Counted from the first letter of the stretch, positions 7,709-16,784 are shown. The stretch: DNA of 64,000 nucleotides from CAYQSU01 sp964420325 (GCA_964420325.1 CAYQSU010000002.1:1-64000); one strand, 5' to 3'. The notes: generated by a model not told the origin, from the sequence alone. Made by a program: numbers and translations.

Positions 7709-8121
7709 AGGACGACGTGGTTCTCAGGGTCGTCACCAAGCTGCTGATCCCGCCCATCCTGTTGTTCGCGTTCTACGTCCAGTTCCACGGCGAGCTCAGT
7801 CCGGGCGGCGGCTTCCAGGCGGGCGTGATCTTCGCCGCGGGGTTCATTCTCTATGTGCTGATCTACGGCATCGAGGCCGCGGAACAGCTGCTCCCGGTCG
7901 GACTGCTCCGCGCCGGCATCGCGGGCGGCGTCCTCCTCTACAGCGCCGTCGGCGTGGTCGGCATCCTGGCGGGGGGAAACTTCCTCGACTACGGCGTTCT
8001 CGCCGACGATCCCAAGACGGGCCAGCACATCGGGATCGTCGTCATCGAGCTCGGCGTCGGCATCAGCGTGGCCTCGGTGATGGTCGCGGTGTTCTACACC
8101 TTCGCGCGGACCAAGCGGTGA
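7705..8121 (+). CDS. mrpB: Antiporter subunit B (MnhB/MrpB)
   Basis: 138 aa with four helices. It carries the MrpB signature FHGELSPGGGFQAGVIFAAG near residues 27-46, which marks the MnhB domain. It overlaps the preceding gene as ATGA. In canonical operons MrpB follows MrpA, and here it follows the detached MrpA C-terminal module, keeping the usual A-B-C-D order. It is a membrane subunit needed for Mrp complex assembly. Confidence 0.93.
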   Translation: MKDDVVLRVVTKLLIPPILLFAFYVQFHGELSPGGGFQAGVIFAAGFILYVLIYGIEAAEQLLPVGLLRAGIAGGVLLYSAVGVVGILAGGNFLDYGVLADDPKTGQHIGIVVIELGVGISVASVMVAVFYTFARTKR

Positions 8122-8125
8122 CGCC

Positions 8126-8491
8126 GTGGACCTCGCCTACGAGATCGCCACCCATTACAACTACTGGCTGGTTATCGTTCTGATGATGACCGGGTTCTAC
8201 CTGGTCATCGCCCGACCGAACATGGTCCTGCAGCTGGTCGGGCTGTCGATCTTCCAGACCTCCGTGTTCATCCTCTACATCTCCTTTGCCTTCGTGAGCG
8301 AAGGAACCGCGCCGGTCATAGCGGAGGGCTGGGAGCTTTACACCAACCCCCTGCCGCACGTCCTCATCCTCACCGCCATCGTCGTCGGCATCGCCACCGC
8401 CGCCGTCGGGCTCGCGCTCGTGGTCCGCATCCACCAGGCCTTCGGCACCATCGAGGAGAACGAGATCCGCGGCTTGGACGGGGATCGCTGA
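8126..8491 (+). CDS. mrpC: Antiporter subunit C (MnhC/MrpC, NuoK-like)
   Basis: 121 aa, three helices, homologous to complex I NuoK. It has MTGFYLVIARPNMVLQLVG in helix 1-2 and the C-terminal ALVVRIHQAFGTIEENEIRG motif typical of MrpC. A GTG start at 8126 lies five bases after the mrpB stop. It is expected to contact the first D-type subunit, encoded next. Confidence 0.92.
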   Translation: MDLAYEIATHYNYWLVIVLMMTGFYLVIARPNMVLQLVGLSIFQTSVFILYISFAFVSEGTAPVIAEGWELYTNPLPHVLILTAIVVGIATAAVGLALVVRIHQAFGTIEENEIRGLDGDR

Positions 8492-8495
8492 GACC

Positions 8496-9980
8496 ATGAT
8501 CGCGCTTCACGTTCCGATCCTGCAGGTCGCCGTGCCGCTGATCACGGCGCCGCTCTGCATCCTTTTGCGCCAGCGCGACGTCGCCTGGGCGATGGCCACG
8601 ATCGCCAGCTGGGTGGCGTTCGCCCTGTCCGCCATGCTGCTGGTCGAGGTGCAACGCGTCGGGGTCGTCTCCTACGCCCTCGGCAGCTGGCCGCCACCGT
8701 GGGGGATCGAGTACCGGATCGACGCGTTGAACGCCTTCGTACTGCTGGTGGTCTCCGGCGTGAGCGCGGTCGTGATGCTGTATGCGCGGGACAGCATCCT
8801 CGCCGAGTTCGGCCGCAACCGCGACTATCTGTTCTACAGCGGCTATCTCCTGGCCTTCTCGGGCCTGCTCGGCATCACGGTCACCGGTGACGCCTTCAAC
8901 CTGTTCGTGTTCCTGGAGATATCCGCGCTCGGCACCTACATGCTGATTGCCGCCGGACAGGACCGCCGGGCGCTGCTGGCATCGTTCCAGTATCTCATTC
9001 TCGGCACCATCGGCGCGACCTTCATCGTCATCGGCGTCGGCTTCCTCTACGCCATGACCGGCACTCTCAACATGGCCGATCTGGCGGAACGGGTCCGCCC
9101 CTACGGTGCCAACCCGGCGATCGTTGTCGCCTACGCGTTCCTGGTGGTCGGCGCCTCGCTCAAGCTCGCGTTATTCCCGCTGCACCTGTGGCTGCCCAAC
9201 GCATACACCTTCGCGCCTTCGATGGTGAGCGCGTTCCTGGCGGCGACGGCGACCAAGGTCGCGCTCTATGTCCTCGTGCGCTTCGTCTTCACCGTGTTCG
9301 GGCCGGAGTTCTCCTTCGACACGCTGTCGCTGGGGCTGCCGCTCGTGCTGCTGGCAATTCTCGGCATCTTCATCACCTCGACGGTCGCGATCTTTCAGGA
9401 GAACGTCAAGCGCATGCTGGCGTACTCGAGCGTGGCGCAGATCGGCTACATGGTCCTGGGAGTCAGCCTGCACACGGTTGCCGGCGTGGCCGCCGGTCTC
9501 ATCCACCTGTTCAACCATGCGCTGATGAAGGGGGCGCTGTTCTGCGCCGTGGGGTGCGTCGCCTACCGCGTCGGCGCCTCGGACCTTGGCGCCTTTGCCG
9601 GCGCCGGACGGCGCATGCCGTGGACCATGGCTGCCTTCTGTGCCGGCGGGCTCAGTCTGATCGGCGTGCCACTGACCGCCGGCTTCATCAGCAAGTGGTT
9701 CCTCGTTCTTGCGGTCCTGGAACGGGGCTGGTGGCCACTCGCCGGGCTCCTCGTGCTGAGCTCGATGCTGGCCGTCATCTACATCTGGCGGGTGGTCGAG
9801 GCCGCCTACTTCCGCGATCCGCCAGCCGGGGCCGGGCCGGGCGAGGAGGCGCCGCTCAGCCTTCTGTTGCCGACCTGGATCCTGGTCGTCGCCAACGTCT
9901 GGTTCGGAATCGATACCTCGCTCACCGTCGGCGGGGCGATGACGGCGGCGCAGAGCCTGATCGGGGGATACGTGCCGTGA
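8496..9980 (+). CDS. mrpD: Antiporter subunit D (MnhD/MrpD, ND2/ND4/ND5 family), copy 1
   Basis: 494 aa with about 14 helices, the normal MrpD size. Proton-path residues are present: Glu141 in FVFLEISALGTYML (TM5) and Lys223 in ASLKLALFPLHLWLPNAYT (TM7), with a further Lys in ATATKVALYV. The segment QENVKRMLAYSSVAQIGYMV is the family signature. It lies four bases after mrpC and overlaps the next D-type gene as GTGA. This is the best candidate for the true MrpD of the operon. Confidence 0.92.
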   Translation: MIALHVPILQVAVPLITAPLCILLRQRDVAWAMATIASWVAFALSAMLLVEVQRVGVVSYALGSWPPPWGIEYRIDALNAFVLLVVSGVSAVVMLYARDSILAEFGRNRDYLFYSGYLLAFSGLLGITVTGDAFNLFVFLEISALGTYMLIAAGQDRRALLASFQYLILGTIGATFIVIGVGFLYAMTGTLNMADLAERVRPYGANPAIVVAYAFLVVGASLKLALFPLHLWLPNAYTFAPSMVSAFLAATATKVALYVLVRFVFTVFGPEFSFDTLSLGLPLVLLAILGIFITSTVAIFQENVKRMLAYSSVAQIGYMVLGVSLHTVAGVAAGLIHLFNHALMKGALFCAVGCVAYRVGASDLGAFAGAGRRMPWTMAAFCAGGLSLIGVPLTAGFISKWFLVLAVLERGWWPLAGLLVLSSMLAVIYIWRVVEAAYFRDPPAGAGPGEEAPLSLLLPTWILVVANVWFGIDTSLTVGGAMTAAQSLIGGYVP

Positions 9981-11470
9981 CCGCGCCGGACCTCATCCCG
10001 ATCGCCGTGCTGGGGCCGCTGGTGGCCACGGTGCTGATCCTGCTGTCGGGAGACCAGCGCCCCAACCAGCGCGACACCGTCATGGTGCTGATGGCGCTGG
10101 TCACGTTCTCGGCGGTCGCCGGCATCCTGCCGGAGGTCGCCGCCGGCGGGCGCCCGCGCATCGAACTGGTCGAGATCGTTCCCGGGCTGCCGGTCGCCTT
10201 CGAGGTCGAGCCGCTCGGCATGCTGTTCGCGCTGATCGCCTCGTTCCTGTGGATCATCACCTCGTTCTACGCCATCGGCTACATGCGCGGGCATCACGAG
10301 GTCAACCAGACCCGCTTCTACGCCTGCTTCGCCATCGCCATCGCCGCGGCGGTCGCCATCGCGTTCTCGGCCAACCTGTTCACGCTGTTCCTCGCTTACG
10401 AGGTGCTGACGCTGTCGACCTATCCGCTGGTCGTGCATCATCAGTCCCATGAGGCGCAGCGTGCCGGGCGCCTATACATCGGAATCCTGCTCACCACCTC
10501 GATCTGCTTCCAGCTGATCGCCATCGTGTGGACCTGGTTTGCCGCCGGCACGCTCGACTTCACCCCGGGCGGCATCCTTGCCGGCAAGGTCACGGTGGGG
10601 GAGCTCGGCATTCTCCTGTTTCTTTACATCTACGGCATCGGCAAGGCGGCGGTGATGCCGATCCACCGCTGGCTGCCCGCGGCGATGGTGGCACCGACCC
10701 CGGTCAGCGCGCTCCTCCACGCGGTGGCGGTGGTGAAGGCGGGCGTGTTCACCGTGCTGAAGGTGATCGTCTACATCTTCGGGCCGGCACATCTCCAGGA
10801 GACGGGCGTGAGCGAGTGGCTCATCTACGCCGCCGGCTTCACCATCCTCGCCGCCTCTCTGGTGGCGCTCGCCAAGGACAACCTCAAGGCGCGGCTCGCC
10901 TACTCGACGGTGAGCCAGCTTTCCTACGTCGTGCTCGGCGCGGCGCTGGCGACGCCGTTGGCGATCATCGGCGCGGCGATGCACATCGCCATGCACGCCT
11001 TCGGCAAGATCACGCTCTTCTTCTGCGCCGGCGCCATCATGGTCGCCTCCCATAAGACCGAGGTGAGCCAACTGGACGGCCTCGGGCGGAGGATGCCCTT
11101 CACCTTCTTCGCCTTCCTCCTCGGCGCTCTGTGCGTGATCGGCGTGCCGCCGATGGGCGGCATCTGGAGCAAGTGGCACCTGGTCATGGGCGCCTTCGAG
11201 TCCGGGCATGGAGCGGTCGTGGCGGTGCTGATGATCAGCACGCTGCTCAACGTCGCCTACCTTCTGCCGCCGGTCGTCCGGGCGTTTCTTCTGCCGCCGA
11301 AGGAGGCTCCGGAGGATGGTCAGGGGTCCGGCATCAAGGAGGCGCCGATCTTCTGCGTGGTTCCGCTCTGCCTGACTGCTCTGGGCTGCCTGATGCTGTT
11401 CTTTTTCGCCGAGCCCCTGTTCGGGCTGGTTAACGGGATCCTGGCAACGGAAGCACAACCGAAATGGTGA
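9977..11470 (+). CDS. Antiporter D-type subunit, copy 2 (NuoL/MrpA-like)
   Basis: 497 aa, about 14 helices, ND5/MrpA-type. Glu142 (LFLAYEVLTLSTYPL) and Lys223 (YGIGKAAVMPIHRWLP) sit at exactly the positions seen in copy 1, and APTPVSALLHAVAVVKAGVF contains the second channel lysine. This segment resembles MrpA/NuoL more than MrpD, so it may stand in for the N-terminal part of MrpA, whose C-terminal module is the separate gene at 7166. The GTG start overlaps the previous stop. A 3' overlap of seven bases joins it to the next small gene. Confidence 0.88.
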   Translation: MTAPDLIPIAVLGPLVATVLILLSGDQRPNQRDTVMVLMALVTFSAVAGILPEVAAGGRPRIELVEIVPGLPVAFEVEPLGMLFALIASFLWIITSFYAIGYMRGHHEVNQTRFYACFAIAIAAAVAIAFSANLFTLFLAYEVLTLSTYPLVVHHQSHEAQRAGRLYIGILLTTSICFQLIAIVWTWFAAGTLDFTPGGILAGKVTVGELGILLFLYIYGIGKAAVMPIHRWLPAAMVAPTPVSALLHAVAVVKAGVFTVLKVIVYIFGPAHLQETGVSEWLIYAAGFTILAASLVALAKDNLKARLAYSTVSQLSYVVLGAALATPLAIIGAAMHIAMHAFGKITLFFCAGAIMVASHKTEVSQLDGLGRRMPFTFFAFLLGALCVIGVPPMGGIWSKWHLVMGAFESGHGAVVAVLMISTLLNVAYLLPPVVRAFLLPPKEAPEDGQGSGIKEAPIFCVVPLCLTALGCLMLFFFAEPLFGLVNGILATEAQPKW

Positions 11471-11715
11471 TCGGCAAGATTCTCGAATACATGGTCGACA
11501 ACCGCCGCACGCTGAGGCGGGTCATGTACGGCGTGCTGGCTTTGCTGGTGGTCCTGGACATGCTCGTTCCCGCCAAGTACGACCGCTTCCCCTGGGAGGG
11601 CATCGGCGGCTTCGGCGCGGTTTACGGCTTCATCGCATGCGTCCTGATCATCGTGGTGTCGAAGGCGCTCGGCTACGCCCTGCTCTACAGGCCGGACAAC
11701 TACTATGACAAATGA
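11464..11715 (+). CDS. Small two-helix membrane protein of the antiporter operon
   Basis: 83 aa. Two clear helices (MYGVLALLVVLDMLV and GAVYGFIACVLIIVVSKALG) flank a short loop with KYDRFPWEGIGG, and the C terminus is RPDNYYDK. It overlaps the preceding D-type gene by seven bases and lies eight bases before the third one, so it is co-translated with the antiporter. I do not recognise it as a named Mrp subunit. An assembly or small structural subunit is a reasonable inference. Confidence 0.75.
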   Translation: MVIGKILEYMVDNRRTLRRVMYGVLALLVVLDMLVPAKYDRFPWEGIGGFGAVYGFIACVLIIVVSKALGYALLYRPDNYYDK

Positions 11716-11722
11716 CTGAGCA

Positions 11723-13405
11723 ATGTCTGACTGGGTGCATCCCTCTTTCGTCCTGATCGCGGGCGCGCTGCTGATCCCCGCCTTCGCCGGGCGCGTCCGA
11801 CAGGGGTATCTGCTGCTCCTGCCCGCCGTCGTGCTTGGCATCATCGCCACCATGCCGCACGGCACGTTCGGCACCTTCCGCTTCCTCAACCTGGAGGTGG
11901 TCGTGGGCAGGGTCGACGCGCTCAGTCTGGTGTTCGCCCACGTCTTCGGCATCATCCTGGTGATCGGCGCGATCTATGCGCTGCACGTCAAGGAACCCCT
12001 GCAGCACGTCGCCGCTTTCGTCTATGCCGCCTCGGCGCTCGGGGTGGTGTTCGCCGGCGACATGATCACGCTCTACGTGTTCTGGGAGCTCATGGTCTTT
12101 TCCTCGGTGTGGCTGATCTGGTGCCGCCGCAACGCGGTCTCCTGGGGCGCCGGATGGCGCTACGTCCTGGTTCATGCTGCCGGCGGGGTGCTGCTCCTGA
12201 GTGGGATCGTCCTCCGCTATGTCGACACCGGCTCCGTGGCGTTCGACATGATCGAGAGGAACGGGCCGGCCTTCTACCTCATCCTGCTCGGCTTCATGAT
12301 CAACGCCGCGGTGCCGCCGCTGCACGCGTGGCTGACCGACGCCTACCCGGAGGCGACCGTCACCGGAGCCGTCTTCCTCAGCGCCCTGACCACCAAGACC
12401 GCGGTGTACACGCTGGTTCGGGGGTATCCCGGGACCGAGCTCTTGGTGTGGTTCGGGGCGGTGATGGCCATCTACGGCGTCGTCTATGCCGTGCTTGCCA
12501 ACGACATCCGCAGGCTGCTGGCCTATCACATCGTCAGCCAGGTCGGCTACATGGTGGCCGGCGTCGGCATGGGCACGGCGATCGCGCTGAACGGCACCAC
12601 GTCGCACGCCTTCACGCACATCCTTTACAAGGCGCTGCTGTTCATGGGCGCCGGCGCCGTCATCCACATGACCGGCCGCAGCAAGCTGACCGAGCTCGGC
12701 GGGATCTACCGCTGGATGCCGATCACCTTCCTCCTCTACATGGTCGGCGCCTTCTCGATCTCCGCCTTCCCGCTGTTCAGCGGCTTTGTCAGCAAGACCA
12801 TGGTGGTCGAGGCCGCCGCCGTCGACGGCCGCGCGGCGATCTGGCTGATGCTGTCCCTGGCTTCGGCGGGCACCTTCCTGCATACCGGGCTGAAGCTGCC
12901 CTATTTCACCTTCCTCGGTCAGGATTGCGGGCTGCGTCCGAGGGAGGCGCCGATCAACATGCTGGTGGCGATGGGGCTGGCCGCTTTCCTCTGCGTTCTG
13001 ATCGGTGTCTATCCGCAGTGGCTCTACGCGATGCTGCCGGCGCCGGTGGACTACCACGCGTACACCGCCGGCCACATCCTCTGGGAGCTGCAGCTCCTGC
13101 TGTTCACTGGCGCGGGCTTTTTCCTTCTGCTCAAGCACGTCGGCGGTGAGCCGAAGATCGCCCTGGACACCGACTGGACCTACCGCCGCCTGCTGCCGAC
13201 GCTGGTGCGCGGCCTGGTCGCCGCCGCCGAGCCGTTCCGGGTGTCGTTCAAGATCCGCACGCTCCTGCACATCGAGCGGTTCATCGATCGGGTGTTCCAC
13301 TATCACGGGCCGGACAGCATCCTCGCCCGTGCCTGGCCGACCGGCACGACGGCGCTCTGGGTGGTGGGGCTGTTGATGCTGTATCTGCTGTTCTACTACC
13401 TGTGA
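11723..13405 (+). CDS. Antiporter D-type subunit, copy 3, with TM7 Lys replaced by Asn
   Basis: 560 aa, about 14-15 helices plus a longer C-terminal extension. It is ND2/4/5-like: Glu122 in YVFWELMVFSS, HAWLTDAYPEATVTGAVFLS and ANDIRRLLAYHIVSQVGYMV. The TM7 lysine found in both other copies before PLHxWL is Asn194 here (FMINAAVPPLHAWL), while the TM8 lysine (TTKTAVYT) remains. The C-terminal region (DTDWTYRRLLPTL onward) resembles the lateral-helix tail of some D/L subunits. It is last in the operon, converging within 12 bases on a minus-strand TRAP gene. It may be a structural or altered-coupling subunit. Confidence 0.88.
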   Translation: MSDWVHPSFVLIAGALLIPAFAGRVRQGYLLLLPAVVLGIIATMPHGTFGTFRFLNLEVVVGRVDALSLVFAHVFGIILVIGAIYALHVKEPLQHVAAFVYAASALGVVFAGDMITLYVFWELMVFSSVWLIWCRRNAVSWGAGWRYVLVHAAGGVLLLSGIVLRYVDTGSVAFDMIERNGPAFYLILLGFMINAAVPPLHAWLTDAYPEATVTGAVFLSALTTKTAVYTLVRGYPGTELLVWFGAVMAIYGVVYAVLANDIRRLLAYHIVSQVGYMVAGVGMGTAIALNGTTSHAFTHILYKALLFMGAGAVIHMTGRSKLTELGGIYRWMPITFLLYMVGAFSISAFPLFSGFVSKTMVVEAAAVDGRAAIWLMLSLASAGTFLHTGLKLPYFTFLGQDCGLRPREAPINMLVAMGLAAFLCVLIGVYPQWLYAMLPAPVDYHAYTAGHILWELQLLLFTGAGFFLLLKHVGGEPKIALDTDWTYRRLLPTLVRGLVAAAEPFRVSFKIRTLLHIERFIDRVFHYHGPDSILARAWPTGTTALWVVGLLMLYLLFYYL

Positions 13406-13417
13406 GGGAGTTCTCGC

Positions 13418-15010
13418 TCAGCCGAAGATCGCCTTGGGGAGCCAGGTGGCGGCGGCCGGAAAGAAGGCGAGCAGCCCCAGCGCCGCCAGCTGGATGACGA
13501 TGAACGGGACCACCCCCTTGTAGATGGCGAGCGTCGACACCTCCGGCGGCGCGACGCCACGCAGATAGAAGAGAGAGAACCCGAACGGCGGGGTGAGGAA
13601 CGACGTCTGCAGGTTGACCGCCATCATCACCCCGAGCCAGATCGGGTCGAGGCCCATGATCAGGAGTACCGGGGCGACGACCGGCACGACGACGAAGATG
13701 ATCTCGATGAAATCGAGGAAGAAGCCGAGGAAGAACATCACCACCATGACCACGACCATGGCGCCGAACGCGCCGCCCGGCAGCGAGATGAGGAATCCGT
13801 GCACGGTGTCGTCGCCGCCCAGCCCGCGGAAGACCAGGGAGAACACCGAGGCGCCGATCAGGATGACGAAGACCATGGCGGTGATCTGCATGGTCGAGCG
13901 CACCACGTCGTCGAGGATCGGCGTGCGCCCGTCCTCGGCGAGCGCGCGCCGGACCTGGAGCAGGCTCTCGATCAGGCCCCAGGCGACGCCCGCGCAGCAG
14001 AGGCCGGCGGCGACGATGCCGGCCATGTCGAGCGCCGGGATCTCGGTGCGGGCGATGCGCAGATCGAGCAGGTTGGTGAGGATCAGCAGGAGGATGAGGG
14101 ACAGCGCGGCAACCTTGGCCGAGCGGTCGGCGGCAGGGCTCACGTGCCGACCGGCCAAGAGCAGCGCGCCGACGGCGCCCACCGACGCCGCCTCCGTCGG
14201 CGTCGCCACCCCGGCCAGGATCGAGCCAAGCACGGCGATGATGAGGGCCACCGGCGGTACGAGGACCGTGGCGACGCGCCGGCCCAGGCCGCTGGCCGCG
14301 ATCTCCGCCTGCGGGATCGGCGGCGACGAACGCGGCACGAGGAGGGCAACCGCGAGCTGGTAGAGGATGTAGAGGGCGACCAGGCCAAGCCCCGGCAACA
14401 GCGCGCCGGCGAACAGGTCGCCCACCGAGACCGGCTCGGGGGACCAGTTGCCGAGGCTGCGCTGGGCGTCGATGTAGGCGTTGGAGATCTGGTCGCCGAG
14501 CAGCACCAGGACGATCGACGGCGGGATGATCTGGCCGAGGGTGCCGGCGGCGGCGATCGAGCCGGCGGCGAGGGCCGGCGAGTATCCGCGCTTGAGCATG
14601 GTGGGGAGGGAGAGGAGCCCCATGGTGACGACGGTGGCGCCGACGATCCCGGTCGACGCCGCCAACAAGGCGCCGACGACGGTGACCGAGACACCGAGGC
14701 CGCCGCGCATTCGCCCGAACAGCATGCCCATGGTGTCGAGCAGTTCCTCGGCGACCTTCGAGCGCTGCAGCATCACGCCCATGAAGATGAACAGGGGCAC
14801 CGCGATCAGCACCTCGTTGGTCATGGCGTTGCCGTAGATGCGGGACGGCAGGGCGCCGAACAGCGAGAAATCGAACACCCCCAGCGCCCAGCCGAGACCG
14901 GCGAAGACGAGCCCGGTGCCGGCGAGCGTGAAGGCGACCGGAAAGCCGGCCAGCAGACAGGCGACCGCGGCGACGAACATCGCGATGTCGAGCATCTCCC
15001 GGGTCGGCAT
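13418..15010 (-). CDS. dctM: TRAP transporter large permease (DctM family)
   Basis: 530 aa with about 12-13 helices. Family stretches include EVLIAVPLFIFMGVMLQRS, TLGQIIPPSIVLVLLGDQ, LAGVATPTEAASVGAVGALLL and AVNLQTSFLTPPFGFSLFYL. It is longer than typical DctM because of a roughly 80-residue insertion around LLDLRIARTEIPALD, as seen in the subfamily that pairs with TakP-like binding proteins. It carries the sodium-coupled transport path. It follows the small permease after 2 bases. The substrate is inferred from the binding proteins as a carboxylate. Confidence 0.93.
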   Translation of the reverse strand: MPTREMLDIAMFVAAVACLLAGFPVAFTLAGTGLVFAGLGWALGVFDFSLFGALPSRIYGNAMTNEVLIAVPLFIFMGVMLQRSKVAEELLDTMGMLFGRMRGGLGVSVTVVGALLAASTGIVGATVVTMGLLSLPTMLKRGYSPALAAGSIAAAGTLGQIIPPSIVLVLLGDQISNAYIDAQRSLGNWSPEPVSVGDLFAGALLPGLGLVALYILYQLAVALLVPRSSPPIPQAEIAASGLGRRVATVLVPPVALIIAVLGSILAGVATPTEAASVGAVGALLLAGRHVSPAADRSAKVAALSLILLLILTNLLDLRIARTEIPALDMAGIVAAGLCCAGVAWGLIESLLQVRRALAEDGRTPILDDVVRSTMQITAMVFVILIGASVFSLVFRGLGGDDTVHGFLISLPGGAFGAMVVVMVVMFFLGFFLDFIEIIFVVVPVVAPVLLIMGLDPIWLGVMMAVNLQTSFLTPPFGFSLFYLRGVAPPEVSTLAIYKGVVPFIVIQLAALGLLAFFPAAATWLPKAIFG

Positions 15011-15012
15011 GG

Positions 15013-15543
15013 TCAGCGTCCGAGCCTGCGGTCAGCGCCGGCAAGGACGAGCACGCAGCGGGCGACGATGGCGAGACCCTGGGCCAGCAAGAGGGTGGCG
15101 AACACCAGGATCGTCGACTTCAGGAGGAACACCGCCTGGATGCCGCTGGTCTCCTTGGAACCCTCGAGGACGTTCCACGACCGCTCCACGTAGGGCCAGG
15201 ACGACCAGGCGATGAGGAGGCAGACGGGGATCAGCAACAGGAGGCTGCCCCCGAGGTCGACCAGCGTCCGGGTCTGCACGGAGGCGGAGCGGTAGAACAC
15301 GTCGAGACGGACGTGGCCGTCGTGCAGGAGGGTGTAGGCGGCGCCCAGCATGAACAGGATCGCGTGCAGGTAGGTCACGGACTCCTGCAAGAGGATCGAG
15401 CCGACGCCGAAGACGTAGCGCAGGACGACGACGGCGAACTGGACCAGCACCATGGCGAGCGCCGACCACGCGACGGCGCGGCCGATCCACTCGTTGACCG
15501 CCTCGATGGCGCGCGCAAGCGACGACAGCCAGATCACGAGCAC
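15013..15543 (-). CDS. dctQ: TRAP transporter small permease (DctQ family)
   Basis: 176 aa with four helices. It has the DctQ pattern VVVLRYVFGVGSILLQESVTYLHAILFMLGAAYTL followed by GHVRLDVFYR. The start is GTG; two in-frame GTGs occur at 15543 and 15537, and the second has AGAGG at better spacing. It lies between the binding-protein and large-permease genes in the usual P-Q-M order. The 82 bases upstream separate it from dctP. Confidence 0.92.
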   Translation of the reverse strand: MLVIWLSSLARAIEAVNEWIGRAVAWSALAMVLVQFAVVVLRYVFGVGSILLQESVTYLHAILFMLGAAYTLLHDGHVRLDVFYRSASVQTRTLVDLGGSLLLLIPVCLLIAWSSWPYVERSWNVLEGSKETSGIQAVFLLKSTILVFATLLLAQGLAIVARCVLVLAGADRRLGR

Positions 15544-15625
15544 GCGCCTCTACCGTTCAGCCGGCAGGAGGCGAGGCAAGCGCCCGCATCGGCAGCGGAT
15601 GCGGGCCTGGTCCTCGGGTGCCGGC

Positions 15626-16726
15626 TCAGCCGCCGTACTGGAACGGCAGCGCGCGGGCGTTCCAGTAGGCCTGGTCGGAGAGGTTGGCCCAGCTGATCGC
15701 CTTCGCGCGGAAGTCCATGTAGCTGTCGTACACCTTCTTGGTCATCGCGTCGGCGCTGCCGGCCTCGGCCACGACCTTGCCGGAGGCTTCGCCGATCGCC
15801 TTGATCACCTCGTCGGGGAACTTGCGCAGCTGGACGCCATGTTCCTTGATCAGGGTCTCGAGGGCATCGCCGTTGCGGGCGTTGAACTCGGCGAGCACGT
15901 CGTCGTTCTCCGCCTGGGCGGCGTTCCTGATGATCTGCTTGTGGGCCGCCGGGAGCGTGTTCCACAGGTCGAGATTGACGGCGCAGCTCAAGCTCGAGCC
16001 GGGCTCGTGGAAGCCTGGATAGTAGTAGTACTTGGCGACCTTGTAGAAGCCGAAGGCGAGGTCGTTCCAAGGGCCGACCCATTCCGTGCCGTCGATGGCT
16101 CCGGACTGCAGGGCGGGGAAGATCTCGCCTCCCGGCAACGCTACCGCCGCCGCGCCGAGCCGGCGCAAGACCTCGCCGCCGAGACCCGGCATCCGGAACT
16201 TGAGCCCCTTGAAGTCTTCGACGGTGTTGATCTCCTTGTTGAACCAGCCGCCCATCTGCACCCCGGTGTTGCCGGCCTGAAACGGCTTCAGCTTGAAGCC
16301 CGCCGAGAGCTCGTCCCACAGCTCCTGGCCGCCGGCGTGATGGACCCAGGTCGACATCTCCGTGGCGGTCAGGCCGAAGGGAACGGTGGTGAAGAAGTTG
16401 AAGGCCTTGGACTTGCCCTGCCAGTAGTAGTCGGCGCCGTGGTACATGTCGGCGGTGCCGCTGGACACCGCGTCGAAGGCCTCGAACGGCGGCACCAACT
16501 CGCCGCCCGCGAACACCTTGACCGTCAGCGCGCCGTCGCTGGCCTCGGTGATCCGTTTCGCCAGGCGTTCGGCGGAGGTGCCGAGGCCCGGGAAGTTCTT
16601 CGGCCAGGTGGTGACCATCTTGAGCTCGCGCTTGGTCTGCGCGATCGCCGGCGCCGGCAACGCCGACGCGGCGGCACCGGCGAGGCCGCCACCGGCGGCT
16701 GCCTTGAGAAAAGTGCGACGTTTCAC
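15626..16726 (-). CDS. dctP: TRAP substrate-binding protein (DctP, TakP-like), Tat-exported
   Basis: 366 aa periplasmic binding protein. The N terminus MKRRTFLKAAAGGG followed by APAIAQ is a twin-arginine signal with an AxA-type cleavage site. The core resembles the alpha-keto acid binder TakP: AGNTGVQMGGWFNKEINT and DGTEWVGPWNDL, with FYKVAKYYYYPGFHEPG after it. A 2-oxo or hydroxy carboxylate is therefore the likely ligand, as inference from family resemblance. The GTG start at 16726 follows GGGAGGAA. It is first of the P-Q-M set on the minus strand. Confidence 0.92.
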   Translation of the reverse strand: MKRRTFLKAAAGGGLAGAAASALPAPAIAQTKRELKMVTTWPKNFPGLGTSAERLAKRITEASDGALTVKVFAGGELVPPFEAFDAVSSGTADMYHGADYYWQGKSKAFNFFTTVPFGLTATEMSTWVHHAGGQELWDELSAGFKLKPFQAGNTGVQMGGWFNKEINTVEDFKGLKFRMPGLGGEVLRRLGAAAVALPGGEIFPALQSGAIDGTEWVGPWNDLAFGFYKVAKYYYYPGFHEPGSSLSCAVNLDLWNTLPAAHKQIIRNAAQAENDDVLAEFNARNGDALETLIKEHGVQLRKFPDEVIKAIGEASGKVVAEAGSADAMTKKVYDSYMDFRAKAISWANLSDQAYWNARALPFQYGG

Positions 16727-16770
16727 GGGCTGGTTCCTCCCTCAATGGCCGGCCGGAACGCGCCTCGAAC

Positions 16771-16784
16771 CGCCCGGCCGGGCG
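16771..16784. repeat. 14-bp perfect palindrome between the two binding-protein genes
   Basis: CGCCCGGCCGGGCG reads the same on both strands, in the 159-base gap between the two DctP genes. It could form an all-GC hairpin. No T-run follows, so termination is uncertain. It may separate expression of the second binding protein from the P-Q-M operon. Confidence 0.4.

Noticed and set aside
11648..13306. 552-codon minus-strand open frame opposite the third D-type subunit
   Set aside because: Shadow frame of a membrane protein gene: no hydrophobic helices, repetitive charged composition and no motifs.
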